Assembly (NCBI GenBank): GCA_032358255.1
Contig: JAULBX010025298.1
Location: 1-63,786, forward strand
Direction: 5' to 3'
Length of the DNA: 63,786 nucleotides
Origin: Heterotrichella gracilis
Taxonomy: Eukaryota > Sar > Xanthophyceae > Tribonematales > Xanthonemataceae
Shown here: one piece after another, positions 10,590 through 22,500 of the stretch
Numbering within the stretch: position 1 is the stretch's first letter
Layout: every line of letters begins with the position of its first letter
Translations under genes and position numbers: made by a program
Notes under the pieces: generated by a model
Seen by the model: only the letters and a program-made list of their open reading frames with translations
What the model was told of the DNA's origin: nothing
Databases searched by the model: none

Positions 10590-13500
10590 TCACTCCCCAC
10601 GCATGATCCCCCCTTGCCCCCCCAGCGGCTCATTGTAGGCAGTAGCTGGCAGAGCAAATCGCGCCACCTCCGACCCCTTGAGCAGCCCCACCACCCCTGT
10701 GGCTGCGCTGCCCCCTGCCGGCAGGAACAGGTCGTGGCGCTGGTCGCGGTATGCCGGCCACACCTCGGAGCTGTCAAGCAGCTGGCGCACCTGCGGGAGA
10801 TTAGGGTTTATGATTAGGGTTCAGTGTTTTAGACACAGACCTGGGAGATGTAAAGTAGAAGCACACCTGGACCTGGCTTGCAACAAAGACGTTACGGGCA
10901 CAATCAGTCAGGTTAAGAAGCACACCTGCTCGTGAGTAATCCGCTCCCCTGTATCCGTGTGGATCACATGCAGCTGCTGCCAACCCCCCCCTACTCCCCA
11001 CCAGCACCCGCCACATGCATGGGGTGCCACCACCATCCCCACCCACCACCCACCTGTGCCCCATGCGCCCCCTCTGCCGCCATGAGGTGCAGCACCTCCA
11101 CTGCCAGCACGCGCTCAACAGCCTCGTCGCGGTCCTGGAGCCAAGGGAAAGGGTGGAGGGTGAGGTAGCGCGCAGCGGACACATGAAGCCACGTGGCACA
11201 CACACAGCAAACAGCGTGTGACACGCACAGAGCTTGGCCCACAAGCACCACTAGAAGAGCCACACAAGGCGCCAAAAGGGCGGATTTATAACAAAAACAT
11301 GGTGATAGGAGACCCTAAACCCTAAACCCTAAACCAGAGGTTTTCCCATGGCCATCCCCAAATGATTTCCTCCCATCCCTTGCGCAACCCTGTGTAACGC
11401 ACCCGCTCCCTTGCCTCCGCCCCCTCCTCCCCCCGCCGCCAGTCCAGTCGGTGCAGCAGCAGCCGCACCAGACCCCACTCCAGCCCGCCCCCCACCAGCA
11501 CGTCCCGCGCGCGGTTCCCCACCCCTATACCCCGCTTGTACGTCTCCAGCGCCAGCACGCTGCCCGCCACCCCCCACCCGCTGGCGCTCAGGATGACCGG
11601 GGCCGCGGGCGGTAGGGTTCTTGCTAGGGTTTCTGCGGCGGAGGGTGATGCGGCTAGCTGGTGGAGCAGGCGGAGGATGCTGCCGCCGACTTCGTCGGGC
11701 TCGGAGACCACTCGGGGGATGGGGGTGTCTGCGGCTGTGGTGAGGGGAGGGGAGGTTTAGGGTTTAGGGTCTAGGATAGGGGTATCTGAGGTTACGGTGA
11801 GGGGAGGGAGAGGATTAGGGTTTGGGGGTTTCAGATTGGGGTGTCAAAGGCTGTGGTGAGGGGAGGGGGAGGAAGAGGGCAAGGAGTAAGGAGTGGAACC
11901 CTGAACCCTAACCCCGAATCTCAGAACATTCCCCACCCTGCAGTCCAAAATCAGCACAAAGACATATTTTACGAGTGGGTTATTGAAACCCCCACTCCCC
12001 TGGAAACCTGACACCATACATGTGCCACCCAACCCCTGCCCCACCCACCCACCTATGTCCATGGCCGGCACCCTCCCCGCCAGCAGCTTCACCAGCCGAT
12101 CCACATACCCCAGCCCCACAGCATGCTCCGCCAGCAGGGGGTGCACCATCAGCAACCCCACAGCAGCAGCAGAAAGAAGCACCGGCAGCTCTGACTGCTT
12201 CTCCGCATACCCCACCTCCTCCACGTAGCGTCCCAGCAGGCCCTCCAGGAAGGCCTGGGGATGGCGCAGCGGGAACTGGGGATTCGATAAAAAGAGGCGC
12301 ACGTACACCCCGCCCACAAACAGCTCGTCTCGCAGGGCTGCGTGGGTGATGGAGAAGCCCTCGGGGGGGTGCCACTCCCGGCGCCCCGAGGCCTGCGAGG
12401 CAAGGGAACAGAAAATTGAATGCTTTTGTGGTCGTGATGATGGGAAGTAGTCGTTCTACTGTAGTGTTGACATGCACCAAACCATGGGAATGTCACATGC
12501 ATGTGAGATTAGGGCCATTGATACAACATGCGCGTGCGACACGGCATGGCGGCGCCAATGTGGTTGAAATCTCACAATCGTGTGGATGGTGTCCCATAGG
12601 AGCCTGCACAGTGCATTCCCAACCACAACCAACCCCCCTCCCCACCCCCACATGCGCCACACGCCCCCTCCACCCCCCATCTGCTCCCGAGCACCCCCCA
12701 CCTGTGCCGCACGCGCCGCCTCTGCCAGACCCGCCAGCTCCTCGGCTGTAGTGCGCGCCATCTGCACGCTCCACATGCGCTCGGGCGTCTCGGAGGCCTG
12801 GCCCAGTGCGCGCACAGCCGCGTCGCCGGGGCCCTCCTGCACAGGGAATTAAATGGGGGTGGGGTGGTGCGTGGTGGTTTTGTGATCAGGTATATGGCCA
12901 GATGGGCTGGTGGGGAGTGGGTATAAGTGTGTGTAGATACTTCCCATTATGTTTGACAAGTGTGAAGCTGAAGCGCTCCCACCAGACCATGTAGAAGGCA
13001 GGCTCCAGGTGACTATCAAGGATGACTGGGTGCATCAATACTTTTTGTAGCCACACGGCGACCATCACCTGAAGCATTGCCAGCCCTATGATGCACGCTT
13101 TCCCCCTTGTAGACGCCATACCTGGAGTGTCGCCACCAGGCCCCGAGGCAGCAGGCGCTCCAGCAGCAGCCTCACCCTGGGACCATGCAGCGGCTGGTGC
13201 ATGAAGCGAGACAGCAGCGTGGCGCACACCGCGCGGTCCCCGGCCCCCACGCCCTCGTCCCCACCCTCCGGCGGCGCCAGGGGCAAGAGCTGGGTCAGCA
13301 GGTATATCGCCCCCCCCTGGGCGGCCGCGCTCCACGCCGCGGGTGGGGTTTGGGCGAGGGCTTGTAGCAGGCGGAGTGCCATGGCGAGGGCTGTGCGTGA
13401 GGGTGGTCGGTGTATGATCCAGAAGCACAGCAGCAGGCATCGCTCCTCGGAGAGCGCCTCAATGCAGCCTGGGGGTGGGAAACCAGGGTTGAATACAGGA

Positions 13501-16500
13501 GCAAATTTTGTTTTGAGATTTTTGATTTTTGAAGCTGAGGGGTGAACAGGCACAAAGTGACATGCATGCATATTGAGGGCATACCTTGTACAGCGCTGTG
13601 GACTTTCCTGTTGTAAAAACAGGAAATATTGCTTAAGCACATTATATTTTTCCCAATGTAAATGTATTTTAGTTCTCACATCTCATCTTGCGTTATAAGG
13701 CGCAGAAATGGTTTAGTGCCACTCCCTACCCCTGCCACAATCCCGCCCCAGCGCACCTGCATGCGCCGTCAGCCGCACAAGCACCGCCAGTGCCAGCTCG
13801 GCAATGGCCACGTCATGCGAGGCCGCCGCCACGTCATCCGCATGCTGCGCCTCGGCCGCCACATCGCCCGCATGCTGCGCGGCCGCCGCCGCCACAACGC
13901 CCGCATGCGCCGCCGCCGCTGCCGAGTCACCCGCATCCTGCGCCTCCGCCGCCGCCGCATCCCCGGCTTGCTGCGCCGCCGCCTCCACATCACCCGCATG
14001 CTGCGCCGCCGAATCGCCCGCCGCCCCGGGCGGCTTCCCGCCGCCGTGCATGCGGCGGCAGGCGGGTTCTATGCAGCTCAGCAGGGGCGCCAGCGCGGGG
14101 CGGGTGGCCATCAGCGCAGCCAGCCTTGGATGCACCTCCACCAGCTTCTGCAGCGCGGAAAGCGCAGACTCCAGATGCTGCCGCCGCCGCGCCGCCGCGC
14201 CCTCCTCCTCCCCGTTTTCGTCACCGCCGCCCTCGCCCCCTTGCGGGTGCACCACCTCGTTTATGTACGTCACCAGCCCCTTGCAGAAGGCCGATGCGTC
14301 GCTGGTCAACGAGGCTGGCTGCTGGTTGTACACACGCACAAACACCCCACCGATCACCAGCTCGTGCTGCAGGGATGAGAACTTGAAGCCGGCCACCGGG
14401 GCGGCGGCGGGGGAGGATCGTTCCTCAGCCATGAGCGCAAGGACCTCCTCCCGCATCTTGCTGTTCCAGATGACCTGCAGCAAGAGATGCATTGTCTGAA
14501 AATTTCGTCTGTATCATTATTTCTTTACCATTTGTTTCCTTTACCATAATCCTTTACCAGATAAGTGGGGCAAACTCTGTGGATGCAGCCCAACAGACCA
14601 GTTAACCCAGCATATGGGAGGAGGAGGGATAAACAAATGGCCTAAACTGCTGGTAGTCCATCAAAATGAGGCACCTGTAAGTATCAATTGTGAACACAGA
14701 ATGGCAAGGGAAACGCCCTTCCTTTACCATCCAGCCTGGTTCATGTAAAGGCTGGAGGTTTGTCTGCAGCATTCATTTGCAGCATTAACACCAACTGACC
14801 TGTGGCGTTTGCACGCTGCTGTTGAGATCCCTCAGCAGGGGCCGTGGGTCCAGCTCAGCCAGGCGCGCAGCCAGTGGTGGGGTGAGGAGGGTGCACAGCG
14901 TGGCGAGGGTGGGGGCGGAGGGGGGGGTGTCCAGCGGGGGAGGGAGCATGCCCGCCAGCCGGGCCAGTGCGCGCGCGGCCAGCATGGCGTGGTGGTTGCT
15001 GGCGGCCTGTGGGATTTTAGGGTGTTGGGATGTAGGATTTCAGGGTTTGCTTTAGGGTTTAGGTGGGTGATGGCGGTCTGCAAGGGAAGGGAAAGATGTG
15101 CCTATCTTACCGCGTTGGGGGGCAATATGGGTGTATGGGATACAGTCACATGCCTGGTTGGGGCCATGTGCATGGGAAGGATTGCATGCATATGTGGGCG
15201 CCGCATGCAACAGCGGCCACAGGTGGAGTCATGTGCATAGAATGCAAAAAATTGATAAAAGAATACCAACAATAAGAATGATAATATACATAATAATAAC
15301 AACAATACAGTGCAGGGGTAGGTTTGCACCCATGGGTGGAGAGCCACACACGCACAGGGCTCAGCAGTACGATCCCCTCCTAGGGTTTAGGGTCTGCCCC
15401 TCCCCCACCTGCATGTTGCTGCGCTCCACCCCCAGTCCAAGGAACGCAGGGCCCAGCTTGTCCTCCCCGCTGAAGTCAAACTCCGGTGCCCCCCCTTCCT
15501 CCCCCTCCTCATGCGTAATGTCGTACTTGAACAGCAGAGGCACCACGTGACCCAACACGCCAGCTGTCATGAGCGCCTGTTGCAGCGCCGGGGATGCCGC
15601 CATTTGGGCGATGCATGTGAGCGCGGCGTCCACCGCGGCGGCTGCAAGCTCGAGGGAGCAGGAGCGCACGATGTCCGATATGATGAGTGACCTACAGCGG
15701 GGATAAGGGTTTAGGGTTTGCAGAATGGGGGTTGGGATGAGGGTGTGGGATTTCAGGGTGTGGGGTGTGGAGATCGCGACATCCGTGCGATGCAGGTGAG
15801 CGCGGCGTCCACCCCGGCCACCGGGTTGGAAACGTGGGGAGTGGGGATATGAATGTTGCTTTGAGGAATGCGACCATGGTGATGCATGTGAGGGCAGCAT
15901 CTACCGCAACAGCAGCCAGCTCCAGCTTGACTCTCACCTCCACCCATCTCCACCACCATCCCTTACCCCCACCTAACCCCGACCTTACCCCAACACCCTC
16001 CCACAGCGGAAGGAAATCCACCCTTCTACCTGCCACCCACCTAAATGCAAGCTCCGCCCGCGCCGCGGGGAAGCACGTCATCCCCGCAAACGTGCGCAGT
16101 GCCTGCGTGGCAATCACGGCGGCAGGCGCGGCGGGCGACGCATCCCGCGGCATGACGGCGGCGGTGCGGGTGAGGGCGCGGCCCACGATGTCCACGCCGC
16201 CTGCGCGCGTCAGCTCCTCCCCGTTCAGTTTCGATGACACGCACGTCAGCCAGCACAGCTCGATGGCCACCTGCGAATTGGTGAGGGAAGAGGGTGAGAG
16301 GGGTGGGTTCAGTTGGGCTGTAAGTTCGAGGTTTCAGCATACTTAGCAGGTTTAGGGTTTTCAATAGGGTTTAGGGTTCTGCACGAGATAGTGACCACCC
16401 AACTACTCTGCTTAACTAACACCCCTATACTTGAGACGAGGCATAGATTTTCTCCTCTGATATCATTGTTTTAATCTCAACGCACCATCACGCATGAAAC

Positions 16501-19500
16501 GGTGCTTGTAAATTCTTGTCAGTTTACGACCAATGCATGCCCCCACCCACCTGCAGCTGGGGCGCCCGCTCCGGCGACAGAAAGTGTGGCTGCTGCTGCT
16601 GCTGCGCCTCCCCGTTGCTCCCATTCCCTTCCTTCCCCTCTGGCAGCGCCACCGCCTGCAGCAGCATTGGGTACCCCGCGTACTTGAAGGGCTCCAGCAC
16701 CTCTGCATAGCGCCGGAACAGGATGCACTGGGCCTGCGGGAAAGGGGGCAGGTGAGGGTGAGGGTGAGGGTGGAGGATTTTCTTGGTTAGGGTAAAGGTG
16801 GAGGGGGAGAAATGAGACATTCCTCACTTCAAAAAAAAAAAGGAGGGCATACGGTACGGCAACTTCAGGAGGGGATCCTCAGCGAGCAAGGGCCTGCAGA
16901 TAATTCCAACACCGGCAACAAGTGTTGACGAGGCCCCTCCTTGCCATGATACCCCTATAACAAATGCAACCAACCGCTTTCCAGGCCACAGCACAGGGCA
17001 GGCATCCCTGGCCCCCACATTGATCAGCAGCATGAGCCTCAGCCCCCTAAACACTAGATTCAGACCCTAATCTCCCACCTTGAGCAGTAGCATGAGCCTC
17101 CAGTACAGCGTATGCCATCCTAAACCCTGAACCCTAAGGCCCCACCTTGAGCAGTAGCATCCCAAACCCTAAACCCTAAGGCCCCACCTTGAGCAGTAGC
17201 ATGAGCCGCCATGCCTGCGGCCCCTGGCCCCCCGCCACCCCCGCCTGCAGCCGCTCGTACGCCTGCTGCACCGCAACAAACATGTCGCGACCACCAGGGT
17301 TCTTGTCGGGATGGTACCTACGGTTACCACAACAGGGGCCTCAGAATCGAACAAAGTTGCACAAAGAGGGGGTAGGTCGGCCAAGGGCCTCATGAGCTGA
17401 CCTAACCCAGCGCGCCACAATGTCAAGAAACTGCACAATAGCGCTGGGATAGAGTTGCATGGTGCTGCTTGTGCAAGGGCTGACTGCTAATTTTGGCTGC
17501 ACTGCTGCAATAAATGTCGGGGATTTGGCCATGGTGTCAGGGATGGTGCTGGGGATTAGGCCATGGTCCTAGGGATGATGTTGGGATGAGGCTAAGATGT
17601 GAGGAATGATGCTGTGGACGACGCCATAAACCTGACCTTAAACCCTATTAGGGTCTAACACTTTCACTCACTTGCGCGCCAGCTTGCGGTATGCCCCCTT
17701 GAGCTCCTCCTCGCCCACCCCCTCCTCCCCCTCCTCCAGCCCCAGCACAGACAGCGCCTGCGCCTGGGTCATGGACAGGGGGCGGCGGGACAGCTCGCGC
17801 CGCCACTCCTCAAGCAGCGCCTGTGAGCAGAAAGGGTGTGGCTTATAGTGTGGAAGAAGGAGAAAAGAATTCAACTAATCATAATGTCTAGTATCTGTAT
17901 GTTTTATTTCAAATGGCCACTCAGGCCATCTCTGCCGCATGCCGAAAGTGATGTAATTCCATCGTAAGTATCGCCAGCAGAGTGTTGCACTGGCCTGTAG
18001 AAAAGGCACATGATCTACTATCGACCAGTCTAAGCATAGCAATGGGCACCAATCCTGCAAATCCAACCCTGCAAATCCCCTCTCACCCCCATGCAATCAT
18101 ATTTACCTGGAGGAAAGGCACAACATACTTGCTCAACCACACAGCCCCCCCATTTCCCGCAGCCCTCCCCCCAAAATGTAAGGATGATTTTACCTGTAGG
18201 AATGGCACGTGGTCCACGATCGGCCAGTCTGGGAACCGCTCCTGGTCGCACAGGTTGCGCAGGTAGTAGCGGTGGCACCACACCTCCTCGGCCAGCTCGG
18301 GGTATGCCAGTGGGGGCAGGGGGGTGTAATCGTACACAAGGTGGGTGGCTTGGGTGAGGCGGGAGGGGAAGTCGCCCAGGTGGTGGAGCAGCTGCGGGTG
18401 GGGGGTAAGGGTTAAGGGTTTGGGGGTGGGGGTGTCCATCCAAACAGAGGTAGTGCCAAGACCTTCCAAGCCCAAAACCACGGGCAGCGGCAAACCCTAC
18501 ACCAGCTGAAGCCGACCCCCATACACACCTAAGAATACCCATCCAACCACATGCCGTGGCATCAATCACCCACCCACCTGTGGCACCAGCCGCTGCTCCC
18601 GCATGCGGTGCGTCCACACCAGCTCGGGAGTGTCGCCATCCCCAGTCCCCACCACCACCACCATTTAGGGTTCAGGCTTTACCCTAACCCACAGCACCCA
18701 CCCACCTGTGGCACCAGCCGCTGGCCCCGCATGCGGTGCGTCCACACCAGCTCGGGGGTGTCGCTATCCCCAGTCACCGCCCGCGCAAACGCCTCTGGGC
18801 CGTAGCTCTCGAGTATGTGCAGCAGCGACTCAGGCAGCAGCGACCCCAGCACGCTGCGCTGTCCCAGGGGGAGCGAGGAGGGGTCTGGGGAGCCGCGCCA
18901 GTGTTGGACCAGGTGGGAGACCTATGGGGACAGGAAAGGTGGATGTGGGGAAGGGGAAATAGATGTAGAAGAGCAACTTTCACCATCCCGCCGCCTTACC
19001 CCAGCCCCATTGGCCAGCCTTGAGATGCCATTGAAAAGTAAACGGGTACAAATATTGGATTTTATTGAACAGGGAATTATATATTAAATTTCACTTGTTC
19101 ATTCACGAGGACCAACACCATAGCATTTCACAAAGCCCCTGCAGGAGCTTGGGGGAAAGGTGGAATCTAGACATTGATAACCCAATACAATGGCGGTATA
19201 AACTCCACCCTTGCTAACCCCACTCAGCCCATGTCTCTACCTACCCACCCACACACCTTGAGCAGTTTCGAGATCTCCACAAAATTCGATCCACAGTACG
19301 CCAGCACATAGAAGAACAAGCCTGAGGTGTACAGCCGCGGCAGCGCCTCCCCGTTATGTTTCAGCACCACCTCTAGTAGCGCGCAGGCGCCGGACACAAG
19401 GGAGGGCTCGCCGGTGAGAATAGACTGGGGAGGGAAAAGGTGGGTCAGGTAGGCGGGACCTGACCCCCCCCTTTCAGGGGGGAAGAGGATCCACGAGGAA

Positions 19501-22500
19501 AGGGTGGTGGCTGGGTGCAAGCAACCGTGCCGAAAGGCAAGATGAGGTACTATTCTAGGGAGATTTTATACCCATCGTGGGGCATGTTATTACCCATTTT
19601 GAGAATCTGCCGATGCCAATATGCAGACAAGCAATACCCTCTACCTCAGGCCCTAGCCAAGGGTTTTACCCGCACCTGCACCACGTGCGGCAGGCAGCCT
19701 GGACCCGCCAGCTGTCGATGCACCACTGGCAGGGGGAGCATGACCTGCCCCGCACCGTCCACTGCAGCATGGGCAGCCGCCAGGGAGGCCAGCATGCGCA
19801 GCGCCCTCCCCGCAACCTCGTACGCGCTGTACACACCTAGGCATGGGGAAGTTGGAGGTGAATATTGCTTTCTGCCACAATGGGTCTGTGACTGGGACAC
19901 GGGAGAATGAATAAATGTATACAGGCATAAATACATAAATAAGTAGCTACTCGGCCTGCACTTGAACATGCACGCTGAGAGTCAGCCAAGAGGGCTACGC
20001 TTATATGGACACTGTCCCCTGCCTGCATGTCCACATGGATGACGTTTGAATGCTCGACCCCCCCATGTGTGACGCTTTCCACAGAAGGCAGACAATGTAG
20101 AACTTCTTTAGCTACATTTTGCAGTTTTAATCAAAATTCTTTCTTCATTTTCAATCCCTTGTCCGGCATGAACCACATCATCCTTTCATAAATTCAACTC
20201 ATCCAGCCCCCACCTTGTCGCCTTGCGATCCACCACCTGAGCTCCCTGACTGCGTACAGGGGCTGCGGGTGTGCCATGCCTGCGCACCAGCAGGGGGTGG
20301 CCAGGCGGATGGTGCCGCGTGTGAACAGGGAGCGCAGCTGGGCCTTGGACACCGGGCCCTTTTTGAGATCTGCAAAAGCGGGGAATGGGATTTGGTTAAC
20401 ATCGCACTCCTGCACCATATTCGATGCATTCTTGCAAGCGTGAAGCAAACCATATTTGCAACCTGGTAACACAGCAGGATTTATCAAACATGGGTGCAAA
20501 GGCAACGCCTGACACGCATGCACATGGGCTGCACCTGCTACACCTGGCAAATAAAAATGCCCTGGCATGCATGCACAAAGCTGCACCTGCACATTGTATG
20601 GTATTACATCTGACGGCCATCCCCACCCGGTCCAGAACCAGGCCCACCACGCACACACGCACCTTCCTCCGTCTTGCTGGGCGACGCCTCCCCATTGCTT
20701 TTGCGCCGCTCCTCCAGCGCCCCCTCGTAATAGAACCACTCCTTCACCTCTTGCACCGCGCCAGCGAAGGTCAGCAGGTTGCCCTGCAGAGGGGTGTGCG
20801 CGCGCTCCCCCGACTCGTGCGCGGCAGCCAGCAGGTCAACGGCCAGCCCCACCCCGCCCGCGGCCACAAATGCGGTCATGTTGGCCCGGGCGGCGATCGT
20901 AGCGCGCGCAACCTCGCCCGAAACAGTGGAATCCCCCCTGCCGCCGAACGACGACACGCTGCCTGCGCCGGAACAGCAAGGAATGATTTTGTGAACGCTG
21001 TGGTAGAGTATAAATACCATGGTATGCATGATTGCTTGTATGGGATTCCTTCTCCTTGTGTAGTTAGTCCTAAGCACGGGATAAGTCCTAAGCCTGGGAA
21101 GCCTGGGCAGATTTCTGAGGAAATTTCCCACCTGCGCCCGCATCCTCGCCCGCGTCCCCAACCCCCGCGGCGCCTGCCCCCACCACCGCCCCCCAGGGCG
21201 CCAGCAGCGCCTCCAGCAGCTCCAGCAGCAGGTGGCGCAGGGTGCGGTTCATGGTTCGGTCGAGCAGGCTGGTGACATGTGGCGTGCCCTCAAAGGGGCC
21301 GATGGCGGCGGCGTGCGCGCGGTATACGCCAGCCATGGCGCGCACGCACAGCTCGCGGTCCGCCTCCCGGTCGCCGTCCACGAAAGCCGCCAGGGTGGAA
21401 TTCTCCTGCACGCCCTGGTGGGGGTGGGGGGACACATCTTAGGGTTTGGGAACAGCGTTAGGGTTTAGGGTTCAGGAGCTGAAATTGCTTGGCGCAAAGG
21501 TAATGTTTCAAAGAAAAGCATGCATTTCTTGGCCCCATGAACTGCAAAACCTGCAGGTGGGAGCGCTCGTTACACAACTCCAGCGCATGGCTGGGGGTTG
21601 ATTCCTGGATCTTGTGACCACCTCAAGAGTTGCAAAACCCATGGGAACACTCCTACACACATGACTCATGAGTACACGCTCATTTTCCTTTGCACCCTGC
21701 CCCCCACCTGCATGCCCCCTCCTCAGGTTGGCGCAAAAAAGTAATGCTTCAAATGAAAATGTGTCTTTCTTGGCACAGATCAAAGCTGCCAAACACTGCA
21801 TTGGTACTTGCAACAAACATCTGTACACCTTCAGTCCCCTTCTCAACTCCCCCGCCCCCCCCACCACCACCCACCTGCATGCCCCCCCCTCCCACCCCCA
21901 GCTCCAGCCCCACGTCTGCCAGGCACAGGCAATGGTGGTACAGCGCGTGGAACAGCTCCTTTGGCGCTACCAGCTTGTCCACCGCGCCCTTGTCCAGACC
22001 CTCCACCAGCAGGCGCACGTACACACCCGCGATGCACAGCTGCTTGGACAGGCTGGGGTAGTCAACCTGGGGTGAGGAGGGACAACAGGGCCCATGTAAG
22101 TGCGCTGGCAACCAACACACCAAGTCCCCAACCAACCCCTTGAGGGTTTGTACGGTAGGTCGGAATACAGGGTTTACACCTCGTTAGGGTATCCAAAGTC
22201 CACGCAACCACACTCCGGCGCACACAGACCAGAAGGGCATCACCACTGCAGTGAACTCCTTTTTGGTTCTAGGTATTCTAAGCAAAACTCCTAGGGCCTC
22301 AAACCACATGCCACCCCCACCACCCACCGTGAACTCAGCATGGTTCCACGCAGGGTAGGCCCCCGCCCCGTCCGCCACCCGCGTGCGCGCCGCCACCAGC
22401 GCCGCATGTGCAGCCCCCAGTGCTGTGCGTGCCTCGGTGCGGGTGGCCTCGTTCCAAATGAGGCCCGCGTGGCAGTGGTCGCGCAGCACAGCGGTCCAGA

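Noticed and set aside
13662-14499. Long plus-strand frames rich in His, Arg, Ala and Cys over exon 31
   Set aside because: Antisense translation of the Ala-rich minisatellite; the minus-strand frame joins conserved RME-8 blocks.
20663-20962. Plus-strand frames overlapping RME-8 exons, such as 20424-21275
   Set aside because: They are antisense shadows of GC-rich minus-strand exons, which carry the recognisable RME-8 sequence.
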